From the NCBI GenBank assembly GCA_005878835.1, contig VBMV01000110.1, positions 1-40,886 of the forward strand: a DNA stretch of 40,886 nucleotides, read 5' to 3'. The notes beneath the pieces were generated by a model. The model did not search any database and had not been told where the DNA came from. It saw only the letters and a program-made list of their open reading frames with translations. Positions 8,632 through 17,011 of the stretch are shown one piece after another. Position 1 is the first letter of the stretch. The number at the start of each line of letters is the position of its first letter. Position numbers and translations under genes: made by a program. Source of the stretch: Gammaproteobacteria bacterium. Lineage in GTDB: Bacteria; Pseudomonadota; Gammaproteobacteria; Steroidobacterales; Steroidobacteraceae.

Positions 8632-9138
8632 TCACTCACGAGCGAACTCGCGCAGAAACACCGGAAAGTCAGTCGTCGCGTTCCTGGCGGGCACCTCGAA
8701 GAACATCTCGGCGATCCAGCCACGGTGGTAGGTGGCGTGGTTGACTACATGCATGAGGATTGCGCCACCGCTCATCTCGCCGGCATCACCTCCCATGAAG
8801 CGGAAACGCACGGGCTTCCCAAGAGTCGCGTCGGTCTGGCTCCCGACCCAGTCGATCCACCATTGATTCATGGACTCCTGCGCGCTGCGCAGCGTCGCCA
8901 GCTCCCGGTGCACGATCAGATTTCGTGCCTTGAAGCCGTGATCGCGACCCTCGATGTGAGCCTGCCACACGCGATCGACCACGTAGATGTGATTCAGCGT
9001 GCCGATGATGCTCTTGAACTCCGTCGAACGTAGCTTCGTGCCCTCGCCGGCGGGTAGTCCCTCGACCGCCCGATAGGTGAGCGCATCTGCCCAGGCGCGA
9101 TACCGGGCGAGCAGTTGAGCGGTCTGCGTACTCAACAT
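8632..9138 (-). CDS. DinB/YfiT-fold putative metalloenzyme
   Basis: Four-helix-bundle protein of the DinB family (168 aa from this start). The three metal-binding histidines typical of the fold are present: H50 in GTLNHIYVVDRVW and H134/H138 in HVVNHATYHRGW. Family members are thiol-dependent transferases (mycothiol, bacillithiol) or damage-inducible proteins of unknown function; in proteobacteria the role is generally unknown. The N-terminal LARYRAWAD is also typical. The ATG at 9138 matches the usual family start; a GTG at 9159 would add seven residues and has AGGA very close upstream. It is transcribed alone, away from the toxin-antitoxin module. Confidence 0.85.
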   Translation of the reverse strand: MLSTQTAQLLARYRAWADALTYRAVEGLPAGEGTKLRSTEFKSIIGTLNHIYVVDRVWQAHIEGRDHGFKARNLIVHRELATLRSAQESMNQWWIDWVGSQTDATLGKPVRFRFMGGDAGEMSGGAILMHVVNHATYHRGWIAEMFFEVPARNATTDFPVFLREFARE

Positions 9139-9409
9139 GGGGTTATCACGAACATGCACTATCCTAGACTGGAGGAAGCGGGTCGATCAAAGCTTCGGGT
9201 CGGTGCACCCCGAAGCAAAGCCCACTGCCGCCGCGTTTTGACCACGGACTGCTTTGGTATCATCGATTGCTACCGACTCCGATGATGAGCGCGCTCTTCC
9301 GGTCTGCAATTGGCGAGGAAGGGGCTCTTTTCAGCCGGTCCGGGCGACAGGGCGTCGGCACGCTGCCAAGGACTCTTCAGTCGCGGTCCGCGGCCGCCAA
9401 TCGTCGCGC
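9139..9409. other. Intergenic region with an 8-bp inverted repeat
   Basis: Divergent gap between the DinB-like gene and the Phd/ParE module. GCTTCGGG (9192-9199) is repeated inverted as CCCGAAGC (9209-9216) with a 9-base loop, 53 bp upstream of the DinB start. This could be an operator or a residual hairpin; no T-run follows. No further gene is seen. Confidence 0.4.
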
Positions 9410-9441
9410 TTGCTAAGCGTCCAAGTGATACTATAGTATCA
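9410..9441 (+). promoter_or_regulatory. Promoter and palindromic operator of the Phd/ParE module
   Basis: A -35 TTGCTA (9410-9415), 16-base spacer and -10 TATAGT (9432-9437) precede the antitoxin ATG at 9446. The -10 sits inside a perfect 16-bp palindrome, TGATACTATAGTATCA (9426-9441). Antitoxins of this family usually repress their own promoter, so this is a probable autoregulatory operator. The expected transcription start falls at about 9444-9446, so the mRNA is probably leaderless, in agreement with the missing ribosome site. Confidence 0.72.
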
Positions 9442-9445
9442 TTTT

Positions 9446-9703
9446 ATGCGTACCGAACTCGTCACCACGTTGAAGCGCAAAGCGACCGAATTGCTCAGCG
9501 AGCTGGAGAGCGAGCGAGCGCCGATCCTGATCACGCAACACGGTCTGCCGGCCGCGTATCTCGTCGACGTCGAGACCTATGAGCGCCAACTCGAGCGGTT
9601 GAGTCTCCTGGAAGGGATCGCTCGGGGTGAGAAGGCGATCGAGGACGGCCGCGTTCTGACGCACGCCAAAGCGAAAAAGCGCCTGGCGCGATGGCTGAAG
9701 TAA
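9446..9703 (+). CDS. Type II antitoxin, Phd/YefM family
   Basis: 85-residue protein of the prevent-host-death family. The N-terminal DNA-binding fold is recognisable by MRTELVTTLKRKATELLSEL, PILITQHGLPAAYLVDVETYE, and the basic C-terminal tail (AKAKKRLARWLK) should wrap the toxin. It would neutralise the ParE-like toxin encoded next and repress the operon through the palindrome just upstream. The ATG at 9446 is only 4 bases after that palindrome and has no Shine-Dalgarno, consistent with a leaderless message. The toxin start overlaps its last codons. Confidence 0.9.
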   Translation: MRTELVTTLKRKATELLSELESERAPILITQHGLPAAYLVDVETYERQLERLSLLEGIARGEKAIEDGRVLTHAKAKKRLARWLK

Positions 9704-10005
9704 TCTGGACTGAGCCGGCACTCAATGATCTAGACGCGATCGCCGACTACATCGCGCTCGATGACCCTGCAGGAGCGCGCGAGTTGGTACAGCGCGTATT
9801 CAAGCACGTCGAGCAGCTGATCGCTCACCCGGACAGCGGCTCGAAACCACAGGAACTGCGTGGCTGGCGCTATCGCCAGATCGTTGAGCCACGCTGCCGG
9901 ATCTTCTACCGTCACGACCGTGATCGCGTCTACGTGCTGTATGTGATGCGCGGCGAGCGAAAACTTCGCAAGGCCGCGCTCAGCGAACGAGACCCGCGCA
10001 AGTAG
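9691..10005 (+). CDS. Type II toxin, RelE/ParE family
   Basis: 104-residue toxin of the RelE/ParE superfamily. Diagnostic segments are VIWTEPALNDLDAIADYIALDDP at the N-terminus, the middle helix pair ending HPDSGSKPQELRGWRYR, and the C-terminal strands CRIFYRHDRDRVYVLYVMRGERKL. ParE members poison DNA gyrase while RelE members cut mRNA at the ribosome; the helix pattern fits ParE better, but target cannot be decided by sight. The ATG at 9691 lies inside the antitoxin gene (13-bp overlap), so translation is coupled. No terminator with a T-run was seen after the stop. Confidence 0.9.
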   Translation: MAEVIWTEPALNDLDAIADYIALDDPAGARELVQRVFKHVEQLIAHPDSGSKPQELRGWRYRQIVEPRCRIFYRHDRDRVYVLYVMRGERKLRKAALSERDPRK

Positions 10006-10383
10006 AGATCGCCTCAGTCCCCAGAGGAGGGGGGCCAGCTACCCCCATTAGTATCCCTAAGGGTACTGAGCTCTCAAGTTACTGCCTGCAAGGAGACGTG
10101 CGCTGCGACGGTGTCGCGCGCGACGGGCTGAGATTTGGAGAGCAAAGCTTAGTTCGAGCGTCGCGAAGGGGCCTTTGCTTTTCTCTAATTCACGCTCGGT
10201 CGCGAATTGTTCGGGCTAGGCCGCCTTTCCGTCCCTTCGGATGGAACTCGTCTCGGACAGACTTCTCCGGGTCGCGTTCGTCCTGCTGACGTGGCCGCCC
10301 CCCGGGTTGGCGAGCAGCAGGAAAAACGGCCCGGTGAAGTAGCAGTGAACGGGGGCACGATCCGAAGCCTGTAGCGACTACAT
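10006..10383. other. 378-bp gap without recognised gene
   Basis: Between the ParE stop and the puuE stop (convergent). A G-rich/C-rich pair (about 10030-10046) and a short palindrome (AGTATCCCT, 10050-10058, against AGGGTACT, 10060-10067) follow the toxin gene and may mark the transcript end. An 82-codon open frame on the - strand (10190-10438) is proline/arginine rich with no recognisable domain and was not called. Confidence 0.4.
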
Positions 10384-11301
10384 TCAGCTTTTCGCGTGAT
10401 GCGCTATCCAGTGCTGTGCGATGGCTGCCCGATTGCACAGCCAGACGCCTTCGTGACGCTGGATGTGCTCGAGCAACCGCGCCAACGCGCCGATCCGGCC
10501 GGGGCGCCCGATGATCCGGCCGTGCAGACCGATGCTCATCATGCGCGGGCGCCCTTCGGCTCCGATGCGGTAGAGCCAGTCGAACGCATCCCGGCAGTAG
10601 GTGAAGAAGTCGTCGCCGGTGCTGAAATCGCCGCCGCGCTGCAAGCGGCTGTCATTGGTGTCAAAGCTATAGGGGACTATAAGGTGTCGGCAGCCTGAGA
10701 CCTCGGTCCAGTAGGGGAGATCATCGTTGTAGGCGTCACTGTCATAGAGGAAGCCGCCTGTCTCCACGACCAAGCGCCGCGTGTTCGGGCTGGGGCGCCC
10801 GGTGTACCAGCCCACCGGTCTGCGGCCGATCAGGCGGGTAATGGTGTCGATGTTGCGCAGCATATGCGCGCGCTCCACTTCCTCCGGAACGAACTGGTAA
10901 TCGATCCAGCGATGCCCGTGGCAGGCGACCTCGAAGCCACTGCGTGCGATCTCGGCAGCGACCTCAGGATTGCGCTCCAGTGCCATGCCAACCGCGTACA
11001 CAGTGGCCGGTGCGCCCATGGTCTTCAGTAGTCGCATGATTTCCCAGAATCCCACGCGACTGCCGTACTCGAAATTGGATTCAACATTCAGATTGCGTGC
11101 GCCGGGCAGAGCCTCGACGGCACCGAGGTCGGTCAGCACCGACTCCGAGTGCGCGTCGCCATGCAGCACGCAAGCCTCTGCGCCCTCTTCGCAGTTCAGC
11201 ACCAGGGAGACGGCAATGCGGGCCTCGCCCGGCCAGTGGGGGTGGGGCGCGCGGGCACCGTAACCGATGAGGTCGCGGGGATACGGCTCACTGGGATTCA
11301 T
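10384..11301 (-). CDS. puuE: PuuE-type allantoinase / polysaccharide-deacetylase-fold hydrolase
   Basis: 305-residue protein of the NodB-homology superfamily, matching PuuE, the cofactor-independent allantoinase that opens the hydantoin ring of allantoin. Typical segments: PRDLIGYGARAPHPHWPGEA at the N-terminus, SLVLNCEEGAE where true deacetylases carry the metal-binding Asp-Asp, ESNFEYGSRVGFWEIMRLL, VACHGHRWIDYQ, and SIGLHGRIIGRPGR. The ATG at 11301 has GGAA upstream and overlaps the previous stop as ATGA, showing translational coupling to the epimerase-like gene. Together with the M20 enzyme it could open a cyclic ureide or imide and remove the carbamoyl group. The exact substrate may not be allantoin, since the remaining purine genes are absent. 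Confidence 0.85.
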   Translation of the reverse strand: MNPSEPYPRDLIGYGARAPHPHWPGEARIAVSLVLNCEEGAEACVLHGDAHSESVLTDLGAVEALPGARNLNVESNFEYGSRVGFWEIMRLLKTMGAPATVYAVGMALERNPEVAAEIARSGFEVACHGHRWIDYQFVPEEVERAHMLRNIDTITRLIGRRPVGWYTGRPSPNTRRLVVETGGFLYDSDAYNDDLPYWTEVSGCRHLIVPYSFDTNDSRLQRGGDFSTGDDFFTYCRDAFDWLYRIGAEGRPRMMSIGLHGRIIGRPGRIGALARLLEHIQRHEGVWLCNRAAIAQHWIAHHAKS

Positions 11302-12347
11302 CTTGGTTCCTGTGACGGGCTGGAGCCGCGCTCGGCCGCCAGCCAGTCCATGTAGGCATGCAGTGCCGCGCGCATCGGCCGCGGCTTCCAGCCGGTCTCG
11401 CCGCTGAGGCGCGAAACATCGTAAGCACCCCACATGCCGTCCTTGAGGGTGGGGTCCTGCAGGATGTCGGCTTGCTCGGGGGGCACGATCTCGGCGCCAA
11501 ACCCGGGCACTTTTTCCGCCGCCCATCCAACCATATCGCCGATGCTCGCGGTCGCACCGGAGGCGACATTGTAGGTGCTGTAGCGAAGCCGCGGCGCCTG
11601 CAGCAGCGAGACAATCGCGCGCGCAACATCCTCAGCGTGAATGTAGTCGCCGACGGCATCGAGCGTATTGACGCGCACGCGCTTGACCCCGTCCAGGGCC
11701 ATGCGGGCAATACGGTGAGGCACATGGTGCATGTTCCGGCTTGCCGTGACGCGGTCCATCGGTCCGTACACCGACGACGGCCGCACCGATGCGGTCGACA
11801 GGCCGAAGAGGTCGCCATAGCGCTCCGTGAGCAGCTCCGATGTCAGCTTCGAGATGCCGTATAGCCGCCGCGGCATGACGTAGCCGTCTTCGGGGAGCGG
11901 CTCGCCCGGACGATCCGGTCCGTGGTGCTTGTAGACGGCGCCGGAGCTAACGTAGATGAATCTCTTTAGACCCGGCACCGTGCGCGCCCACTCGAGCACC
12001 GCCACCGTCCCCATTACGTTGACATCGATGATCCGATCGGGGTTCTCAGCTTCGGGCTCCCGCTTCGCTGCGGTCGCAGTGCCGCGCGATATGGGCGTAA
12101 TGGTCGCGCCGTGGACGATGCGAGTGACGGCATGCCGGGCGAGAGCCGGACGCCAGGTCTCGGGTTCAGTCACATCGGCGACTACGACTGCGAGCCGGTC
12201 GGTGAACGGGGCGAAGTAGCGCTCGGCAGCGGTATCGAGGGGCGAAGCGTCCAGTACCACGAGGCGCGCTCTCGGATCGGCTTCGAGCCAATGACGGCCG
12301 AGCACGCTCATGACGAACCCCGTCGCACCCGTCACCAACAGCGTCAT
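11298..12347 (-). CDS. NAD(P)-dependent epimerase/dehydratase (extended SDR)
   Basis: 349-residue extended short-chain dehydrogenase. The nucleotide-binding motif TGATGFV is at residues 7-13, the active-site YGISK (YxxxK) lies near residue 165 with an upstream SSGAVY serine, and the SVRPSSVYGP segment is typical of the sugar-epimerase branch. The C-terminal third should bind the substrate. GAGGGGG stands 7 bases before the ATG at 12347. It lies 24 bp behind the M20 gene and overlaps puuE by ATGA, so the three form an operon (M20, SDR, puuE). Members of this branch also oxidise non-sugar substrates, so the reaction here is not assignable. Confidence 0.9.
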   Translation of the reverse strand: MTLLVTGATGFVMSVLGRHWLEADPRARLVVLDASPLDTAAERYFAPFTDRLAVVVADVTEPETWRPALARHAVTRIVHGATITPISRGTATAAKREPEAENPDRIIDVNVMGTVAVLEWARTVPGLKRFIYVSSGAVYKHHGPDRPGEPLPEDGYVMPRRLYGISKLTSELLTERYGDLFGLSTASVRPSSVYGPMDRVTASRNMHHVPHRIARMALDGVKRVRVNTLDAVGDYIHAEDVARAIVSLLQAPRLRYSTYNVASGATASIGDMVGWAAEKVPGFGAEIVPPEQADILQDPTLKDGMWGAYDVSRLSGETGWKPRPMRAALHAYMDWLAAERGSSPSQEPR

Positions 12348-12370
12348 AACAGGCCCCCTCGAAAACCGAC

Positions 12371-13624
12371 TCAGAGAGGAAAATCCTCGAGCAGGCCCAT
12401 CAGGGCCCGCGTTCCTACCGCGAAGTCATCCAACGACATGGCCTCGTCCGGATTGTGACTGCCATTCTCATTGCGGACAAAGATCATGGCGCTCGGGATG
12501 CCGACCTTGGTGAACACGGCCGCGTCGTGACCCGCGCCGCTGGCCATTTCGAAGGGACGATCGAGCAGGCTCATGAGCCGCGCTCGCAGCCGGCCGTCCA
12601 TCACCGCTGCAGGAGAATCGCTGGTCGCGCCGAGATCGATGTGGACGCGGTAGGCCGTACTGAGCCGCTCCGCCGCCGCGCGTGCCTCGGCCGCAACTAC
12701 CTCCATGGTCGTGTCGGACAGGCTGCGCAGGTCGAGCACGAAGCGTGTTTCACCGGCGACCTTGCTCGGCCCGTGCATGGCGGGGTCGGTGAACAACTCT
12801 CCCGAGGTAAGAACCAAATCCTCGCCGGCCTCTTCTTGTTGCAGCCAGACGCTCTCCATGTGGTGAAGAAGGGCGACCGTGGCCGCGACGGCGTCGCGCC
12901 GGTAGGGACGGGCGACGGCGCCCGAATGGGCATACTCGCCGATGCAGCGCGCATTGCGAAACCGCTTGCAGCCGCGTATGCCGCTCACGACGGCGGCGGG
13001 AAGTCCCCGGGCGACCAGCGTCGGGCCCTGCTCGATGTGCAGCTCGAGGTATGCCCGGATGCCCGACGGATCGAGGAGGCGCCGCCGTGCCCGGATCGGC
13101 TGCGGATCAAAGCCCCGCTGTTTCAGAGTCGCCTCGAGGCTCTGGCCATTGTCGGATCTTGGAATCGAGAGGCAGGCGGGATCGAGGAGTCCGAACGCGC
13201 CGCCGCTGCCCAGATAGGCGATGTCGAACCAGGCGGACTCCTCCGCGCGGATCGCCATCACGGACAGATCGTAATCGGGCACGAATCGCGCCCGCTTCAT
13301 CGCCGACAGCACGGATACGCCGGCGACGACTCCCGCCGCGCCGTCGAAGTTGCCGCCCTGCGGCACGCTGTCGAGGTGCGAACCCATGACGATGCGCGGC
13401 GCGCTGCGGTCTCGTCCGGGCAGCGTCATCGACAGGTTACCGATCGGGTCGATGGAGACTTCGAGCCCTGCGGCGTCGGCCGCCGACCGGCTGATGTCGT
13501 GCGCCGCCTGCTCGCCGTCGCCGTAGCTGTCGCGCACGATGCCGCGGCCGCGGCGCGTGGCACGGCTCAAGGCTTCAAACAGCGACGCAGCCAGGTCGAG
13601 ATCGGGTTGGATGGCGCCGGCCAT
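12371..13624 (-). CDS. M20-family Zn hydrolase (N-carbamoyl-amino-acid hydrolase / allantoate amidohydrolase type)
   Basis: 417-residue cytoplasmic peptidase-M20-fold enzyme of the hydantoinase/carbamoylase branch, which removes the N-carbamoyl group from amino acids or acts on allantoate. Metal ligands are visible: H83 and D94 in GSHLDSVPQGGNFDG, E128-E129 in RAEES, H196 in ELHIEQGP, and a C-terminal His in SGAGHDAAVF. SGELFTDPAMHGPSKVAGE and HNPDEAM are also typical. The ATG at 13624 has AAGGA with a 7-base spacing; an ATG at 13630 is too close to it. First gene of the - strand operon with the SDR and puuE, and divergent by 59 bp from another SDR. Confidence 0.88.
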   Translation of the reverse strand: MAGAIQPDLDLAASLFEALSRATRRGRGIVRDSYGDGEQAAHDISRSAADAAGLEVSIDPIGNLSMTLPGRDRSAPRIVMGSHLDSVPQGGNFDGAAGVVAGVSVLSAMKRARFVPDYDLSVMAIRAEESAWFDIAYLGSGGAFGLLDPACLSIPRSDNGQSLEATLKQRGFDPQPIRARRRLLDPSGIRAYLELHIEQGPTLVARGLPAAVVSGIRGCKRFRNARCIGEYAHSGAVARPYRRDAVAATVALLHHMESVWLQQEEAGEDLVLTSGELFTDPAMHGPSKVAGETRFVLDLRSLSDTTMEVVAAEARAAAERLSTAYRVHIDLGATSDSPAAVMDGRLRARLMSLLDRPFEMASGAGHDAAVFTKVGIPSAMIFVRNENGSHNPDEAMSLDDFAVGTRALMGLLEDFPL

Positions 13625-13683
13625 GGGCATATCCTTGCGGGCAAGGTGCTCCAGTCCCCTGGGTCTCTGTGGGATCGAAACCA

Positions 13684-14460
13684 ATGTCGAGTCTACTCGC
13701 GGGAAAGATAGCTGTCGTCACAGGTGCGAGTTCGGGCATCGGTCGGGCGATCGCCATCGGCTTCGCCGGCGAAGGGGCGAGTGTCGTCATTGCGGATATC
13801 ACCGAGCAGCCCGTCGAAGGCGGGGACTCGACGCTCGATCTCATTACCCGAGCGGGCGGCGCGGCGTTCTTTCGGAAGACTGACGTCGGGCGCTGGGACG
13901 AGGTCGACGCGCTGATCGGCGCCACGGTCGAGCGTCACGGGAGGCTCGACGTCATGGTGAACAACGCCGCTACCTATTCCGGCACCGCGTTGCTGCAGAC
14001 CGAACCCGCGCAATGGGAGCAGGTCATGCGGGTCAATCTGACGGGCATATTCAACGGCTGCAAGCGCGCGGTCCAGCAGATGATCACTCAGGAGCCGCGG
14101 CAGGAGGTCAGGGGTCGCCTGATCAACCTGGGATCCCAGCAAGGCATCGTTACCTCGCCCGGCGACCTGCCGTACGGCGTGAGCAAGGCGGGGGCGATCT
14201 ACATCACGCGACAGATTGCCGTCGACTACGCCAAGCACCTGATCGTCTGCAACTGCATCTCGCCAGGCAAGATCGTCACCGGCGCAGGCGGACTGGCGAA
14301 GGACCCGGCGCGGCTGGAGTATCAGCGCCAACGCACGCCCTGGCCGCGGTTCGGGCGACCGCAGGATGTCGCCAACGCGGCGGTGTTCCTGGCGAGCGAC
14401 CGCGCGAGCTTCATCACGGGTTCGAATCTCGTCATCGACGGCGGCTGGCTGGCGGGCTGA
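13684..14460 (+). CDS. Classical SDR oxidoreductase
   Basis: 258-residue short-chain dehydrogenase/reductase. The cofactor motif TGASSGIG lies at residues 14-21, NNAA near residue 86, a catalytic Ser in NLGSQQG, and YGVSK supplies the Tyr/Lys pair; the C-terminus (SDRASFITGSNLVIDGGW) is the usual ending. D43 of the IADIT segment favours NAD(H). The ATG at 13684 was preferred over a GTG at 13669 because it gives the standard SDR start. It stands alone on the + strand between two - strand operons, sharing a 59-bp divergent control region with the M20 gene. It probably oxidises or reduces an alcohol/carbonyl intermediate of the cluster's pathway. Confidence 0.92.
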   Translation: MSSLLAGKIAVVTGASSGIGRAIAIGFAGEGASVVIADITEQPVEGGDSTLDLITRAGGAAFFRKTDVGRWDEVDALIGATVERHGRLDVMVNNAATYSGTALLQTEPAQWEQVMRVNLTGIFNGCKRAVQQMITQEPRQEVRGRLINLGSQQGIVTSPGDLPYGVSKAGAIYITRQIAVDYAKHLIVCNCISPGKIVTGAGGLAKDPARLEYQRQRTPWPRFGRPQDVANAAVFLASDRASFITGSNLVIDGGWLAG

Positions 14461-14491
14461 CCGTGGCGCCGGCTGCGGCGCGCTTGACGCG

Positions 14492-15400
14492 TCAGCGGTT
14501 CGCGATCGCGTAGACCTTGCCACGGTAGGGCGACTTGTCGAGCTGATCGAGCGCCATCACGTACACGGTCTTCTCGTCCGGGCTGAAGGCCAGATTCGGC
14601 ACGCCCGGTGAGGGCAGCTTGAGCGTCCGCAGTAGCTTTCCTGCAGCCTCGACTACGAAGATCGTGCCGGCGAGCGCGGCGTGGATGTCACGCGGATTCT
14701 GGCCGATATACAGGTGTCCCCGCGAATCGATCTTCACGCCATCCGGGTAGATGTGGCCGACATTGTGCGTGAGCTCGTCGAGATTCAGGAAAACCCGGCG
14801 GTCAGAGAGCGATGCGTCGCGCCCGATCTTGAACTGAATCAGCCGGTGCTCCTCGGTCTCGATCGCATAGAGCGTCTTGCCGTCATTGGAAACGACGATG
14901 CCGTTGGCGCTGTGCACAGCGGTGGCTTCCTGGCTGATCGTGTCGTCTGGGGCGAGGTAAAAGATCTTGCCGTCGATCTTCGGACCGGGTGCCGTGCCGG
15001 AGCAGGTGAAGTAGATGCCGCCGTGACGGTCCGGCGCAAAATCGTTGGGGCCAACGAAGGCATTTCCGTCCTTGTCGTGGCTGTAAGGGGGTAGATCCTT
15101 GCCGTCGGCCGAGATTCGGCCGATCGTGCCACTGTCGTAGCACGTCGTCAGGAATTCGCCGCGCGCGGTGGGAATGACCGCCGACGGGCCGCAGCCCGGC
15201 TTGGACCAGAACACGGCGTTCTTTGCACCGTCCCAGGTGATCACCGAATTGCGATCGTATTCGACGTAGTACAGCTTGCCGTGGTACCAGATCGGTCCCT
15301 CGGCAAAGTGCGCATCGTCGTTGAGGACTTTAACGTCGTCGGCTCGCGCACACGCTGCTGCGCTTGCTATGACGAGCAGGCCTAGCAAGACATGTCCCAC
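14492..15400 (-). CDS. Periplasmic SMP-30/gluconolactonase-family protein
   Basis: 302-residue six-bladed beta-propeller of the SMP-30/gluconolactonase/LRE family, whose members hydrolyse lactones using a bound Ca2+ or Zn2+. Metal-site positions are conserved: Glu in FAEGPIW, Asn in VGPNDF, Asn in SANGIVV, Asp in YPDGVKID. A signal peptide (MGHVLLGLLVIASAAACARA) sends it to the periplasm. The start is GTG at 15400, with GGAGG 8 bases upstream; the nearby ATG is out of frame. It follows the MFS gene by 36 bp, so the two are co-transcribed. It may open a lactone before or after transport. Confidence 0.88.
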   Translation of the reverse strand: MGHVLLGLLVIASAAACARADDVKVLNDDAHFAEGPIWYHGKLYYVEYDRNSVITWDGAKNAVFWSKPGCGPSAVIPTARGEFLTTCYDSGTIGRISADGKDLPPYSHDKDGNAFVGPNDFAPDRHGGIYFTCSGTAPGPKIDGKIFYLAPDDTISQEATAVHSANGIVVSNDGKTLYAIETEEHRLIQFKIGRDASLSDRRVFLNLDELTHNVGHIYPDGVKIDSRGHLYIGQNPRDIHAALAGTIFVVEAAGKLLRTLKLPSPGVPNLAFSPDEKTVYVMALDQLDKSPYRGKVYAIANR

Positions 15401-15436
15401 AGGGCCTTCCTCCGTTCCAGCGGCATCGCAGGGTGC

Positions 15437-16795
15437 TCAGGCGGCGTAGCTGACCGCGCGCTGCATGTCCGGGGCAACGGTTCGCGCCGCCAGGACAAAG
15501 TGCCAGGTCGCCCAGAACCCCGTCGGAGCGAGCACCAGCAACGCCCAGCGGAGCGAGGCGGCATCGGCCCCGTGCGTACCGCCGAACGTGTCGCTCAGGA
15601 ACCCGACGAACTGCGGCGCGACAATCAGGTTGAATACATTGCCCACCAGGACCGACCAGGCCGTGAACGTCGAGCGCATGATGCTCGGCGCCAGATTGAG
15701 CACCAGGGCCATGCAGGGGCCGATGAAGAAATAGATCGCAGGGATGTAAGCCCAGAACATCACCCGGGCAAGCCACAGCGAGTCGGTCCAGTACGCGATG
15801 ATCGAGGGGATGGTGGCACAGCCGGTGACCCAGGCGAGCACCCGGAGGACGCGATGCGGGTCGACCATGGACGGACGCGACATGAGCCAGGCAGCGCCGG
15901 CCGTGGCGAGGATGCCGCCAATCAGATGGATGTGACCGGTGATCGCGCCCGCTTGGGCGACGTTCAGGCCGTAGGCGCGCAGCAGGAATGTCGGGGTCCA
16001 CCAGACGAGGCCCCATCCCCACAGCGAACAGACGCCGCTCGCCATGATGACGTGGAACGCGGCTCGCTGACGCCACAGGAACGCCAGGGCCTCCGAGAAC
16101 GAGGCGTTGCCGGCGCCGACGATGGCGTCGAGCCGTCCGCGCGTGGGCTCGCGAAGGGTGGAAAAGACGAGCGCGCCGAGCAGTACACCCGGCACGCCCA
16201 GGGCCAGGAATGCGCCCCGCCAGCCGTGGGCCTGTGCGACGGCACCCGCCACGTCCGCGGCGAGCCAGGCGCCGATGGGTGCGCCCAGAGCGAAGACGCT
16301 CAGCGCCATGGGACGGCGCTCGGGGGGAAAGCAGTCCGACACGATCGACGTCGAGGGTGGAGTCGCCCCCGCCTCACCCACGCCCGCGCCGATCCGACTG
16401 ACGAGGAACTGCCAGTAGTTCAGGGCCAAACCGCAGAGCACCGTGAAGCCCGACCACAGCACCAGGGACGCAGCCACGATGTTCCGGCGATTGGAGCGGT
16501 CGGCGAGCCAGGCGATGGGAATTCCGCAGACGACGTAGAATAGGGCGAGCGGAACTCCGGTCAGGAACGCCGCGCCCGTGTCGGTAAGGTGCAGTTCGAG
16601 TCGGATTGGTTCAAATACCGTGGTGACGACGTAGCGCGCCGCGATATTGAGGGCGTAGACCAGGCACATCACGATCAAGACGTACCAGCGCTCGAGCGGT
16701 GCCACCGCCGCTTGAGGTGCGGCAATCGCACTGCTGCTCAGACCGGGAACGGCGAGCGGATCAACGCTGGCGGGAGGGATTGCGGGATCAGGCAC
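15437..16795 (-). CDS. MFS transporter, Spinster-like
   Basis: 452-residue inner-membrane protein with about 12 hydrophobic segments. The loop 2-3 signature AWLADRSNRR (GxxxDRxxRR type) and the RIGAGVGEAGATPPS motif in TM4-5 are typical of Spinster-like major facilitators, which are common in sphingomonad and xanthomonad catabolic clusters. It would carry an organic acid or lactone across the inner membrane by proton symport. The start is GTG at 16795 and the first 33 residues are a Pro/Ala-rich tail; a later start is possible since no Shine-Dalgarno is seen. It is divergent from the receptor gene and heads an operon with the SMP-30 gene, giving a combined outer- and inner-membrane uptake path. 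Confidence 0.93.
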   Translation of the reverse strand: MPDPAIPPASVDPLAVPGLSSSAIAAPQAAVAPLERWYVLIVMCLVYALNIAARYVVTTVFEPIRLELHLTDTGAAFLTGVPLALFYVVCGIPIAWLADRSNRRNIVAASLVLWSGFTVLCGLALNYWQFLVSRIGAGVGEAGATPPSTSIVSDCFPPERRPMALSVFALGAPIGAWLAADVAGAVAQAHGWRGAFLALGVPGVLLGALVFSTLREPTRGRLDAIVGAGNASFSEALAFLWRQRAAFHVIMASGVCSLWGWGLVWWTPTFLLRAYGLNVAQAGAITGHIHLIGGILATAGAAWLMSRPSMVDPHRVLRVLAWVTGCATIPSIIAYWTDSLWLARVMFWAYIPAIYFFIGPCMALVLNLAPSIMRSTFTAWSVLVGNVFNLIVAPQFVGFLSDTFGGTHGADAASLRWALLVLAPTGFWATWHFVLAARTVAPDMQRAVSYAA

Positions 16796-16838
16796 TCAGA
16801 ATGTCGTGAACAGTGCACGGCGCGCCAGGACGAAACAA

Positions 16839-16867
16839 TTGACCAAAAATCCGTCGCTGTGTCTAAT
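16839..16867 (+). promoter_or_regulatory. Sigma70-type promoter of the second TonB-dependent receptor
   Basis: TTGACC (16839-16844) and TCTAAT (16862-16867) are separated by exactly 17 bases, each 5 of 6 to consensus. The expected start is near 16874, giving a leader of about 138 bases that contains a small hairpin (TTGCT/AGCAA near 16891-16902) before the GTG start at 17012. Confidence 0.7.
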
Positions 16868-17011
16868 CCTGATAAGTATGCAATATGGAGTTTGCTGAAG
16901 CAACGCGATTCGCGCGACGGACTGCACTGGAGCCAATAGGAATGAACGCCGGCATCGCGTCGCTCGGCTTTGGACAAAGTCGGCGGCTGCATTTCGACGG
17001 GGGAGTCTGCA

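Noticed and set aside
9257-9264. TATCATCG near 9260, similar to a half of the Phd/ParE operator
   Set aside because: Only a short half-site, without symmetry, 165 bp from the promoter.
10190-10438. 82-codon - strand frame with a basic, Pro-rich product
   Set aside because: Overlaps the end of puuE, has no ribosome site or family motifs.
12455-13711. 418-codon open frame on the + strand
   Set aside because: Antisense shadow of the M20 hydrolase gene, without recognisable motifs.
10384-14460. Complete allantoin degradation operon
   Set aside because: Only the puuE-like and M20 genes fit; uricase, ureidoglycolate enzymes and glyoxylate carboligase are not present in the window.
15392-16543. 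383-codon open frame on the + strand
   Set aside because: Antisense to the MFS transporter, extremely polar and low-complexity; not a protein family.
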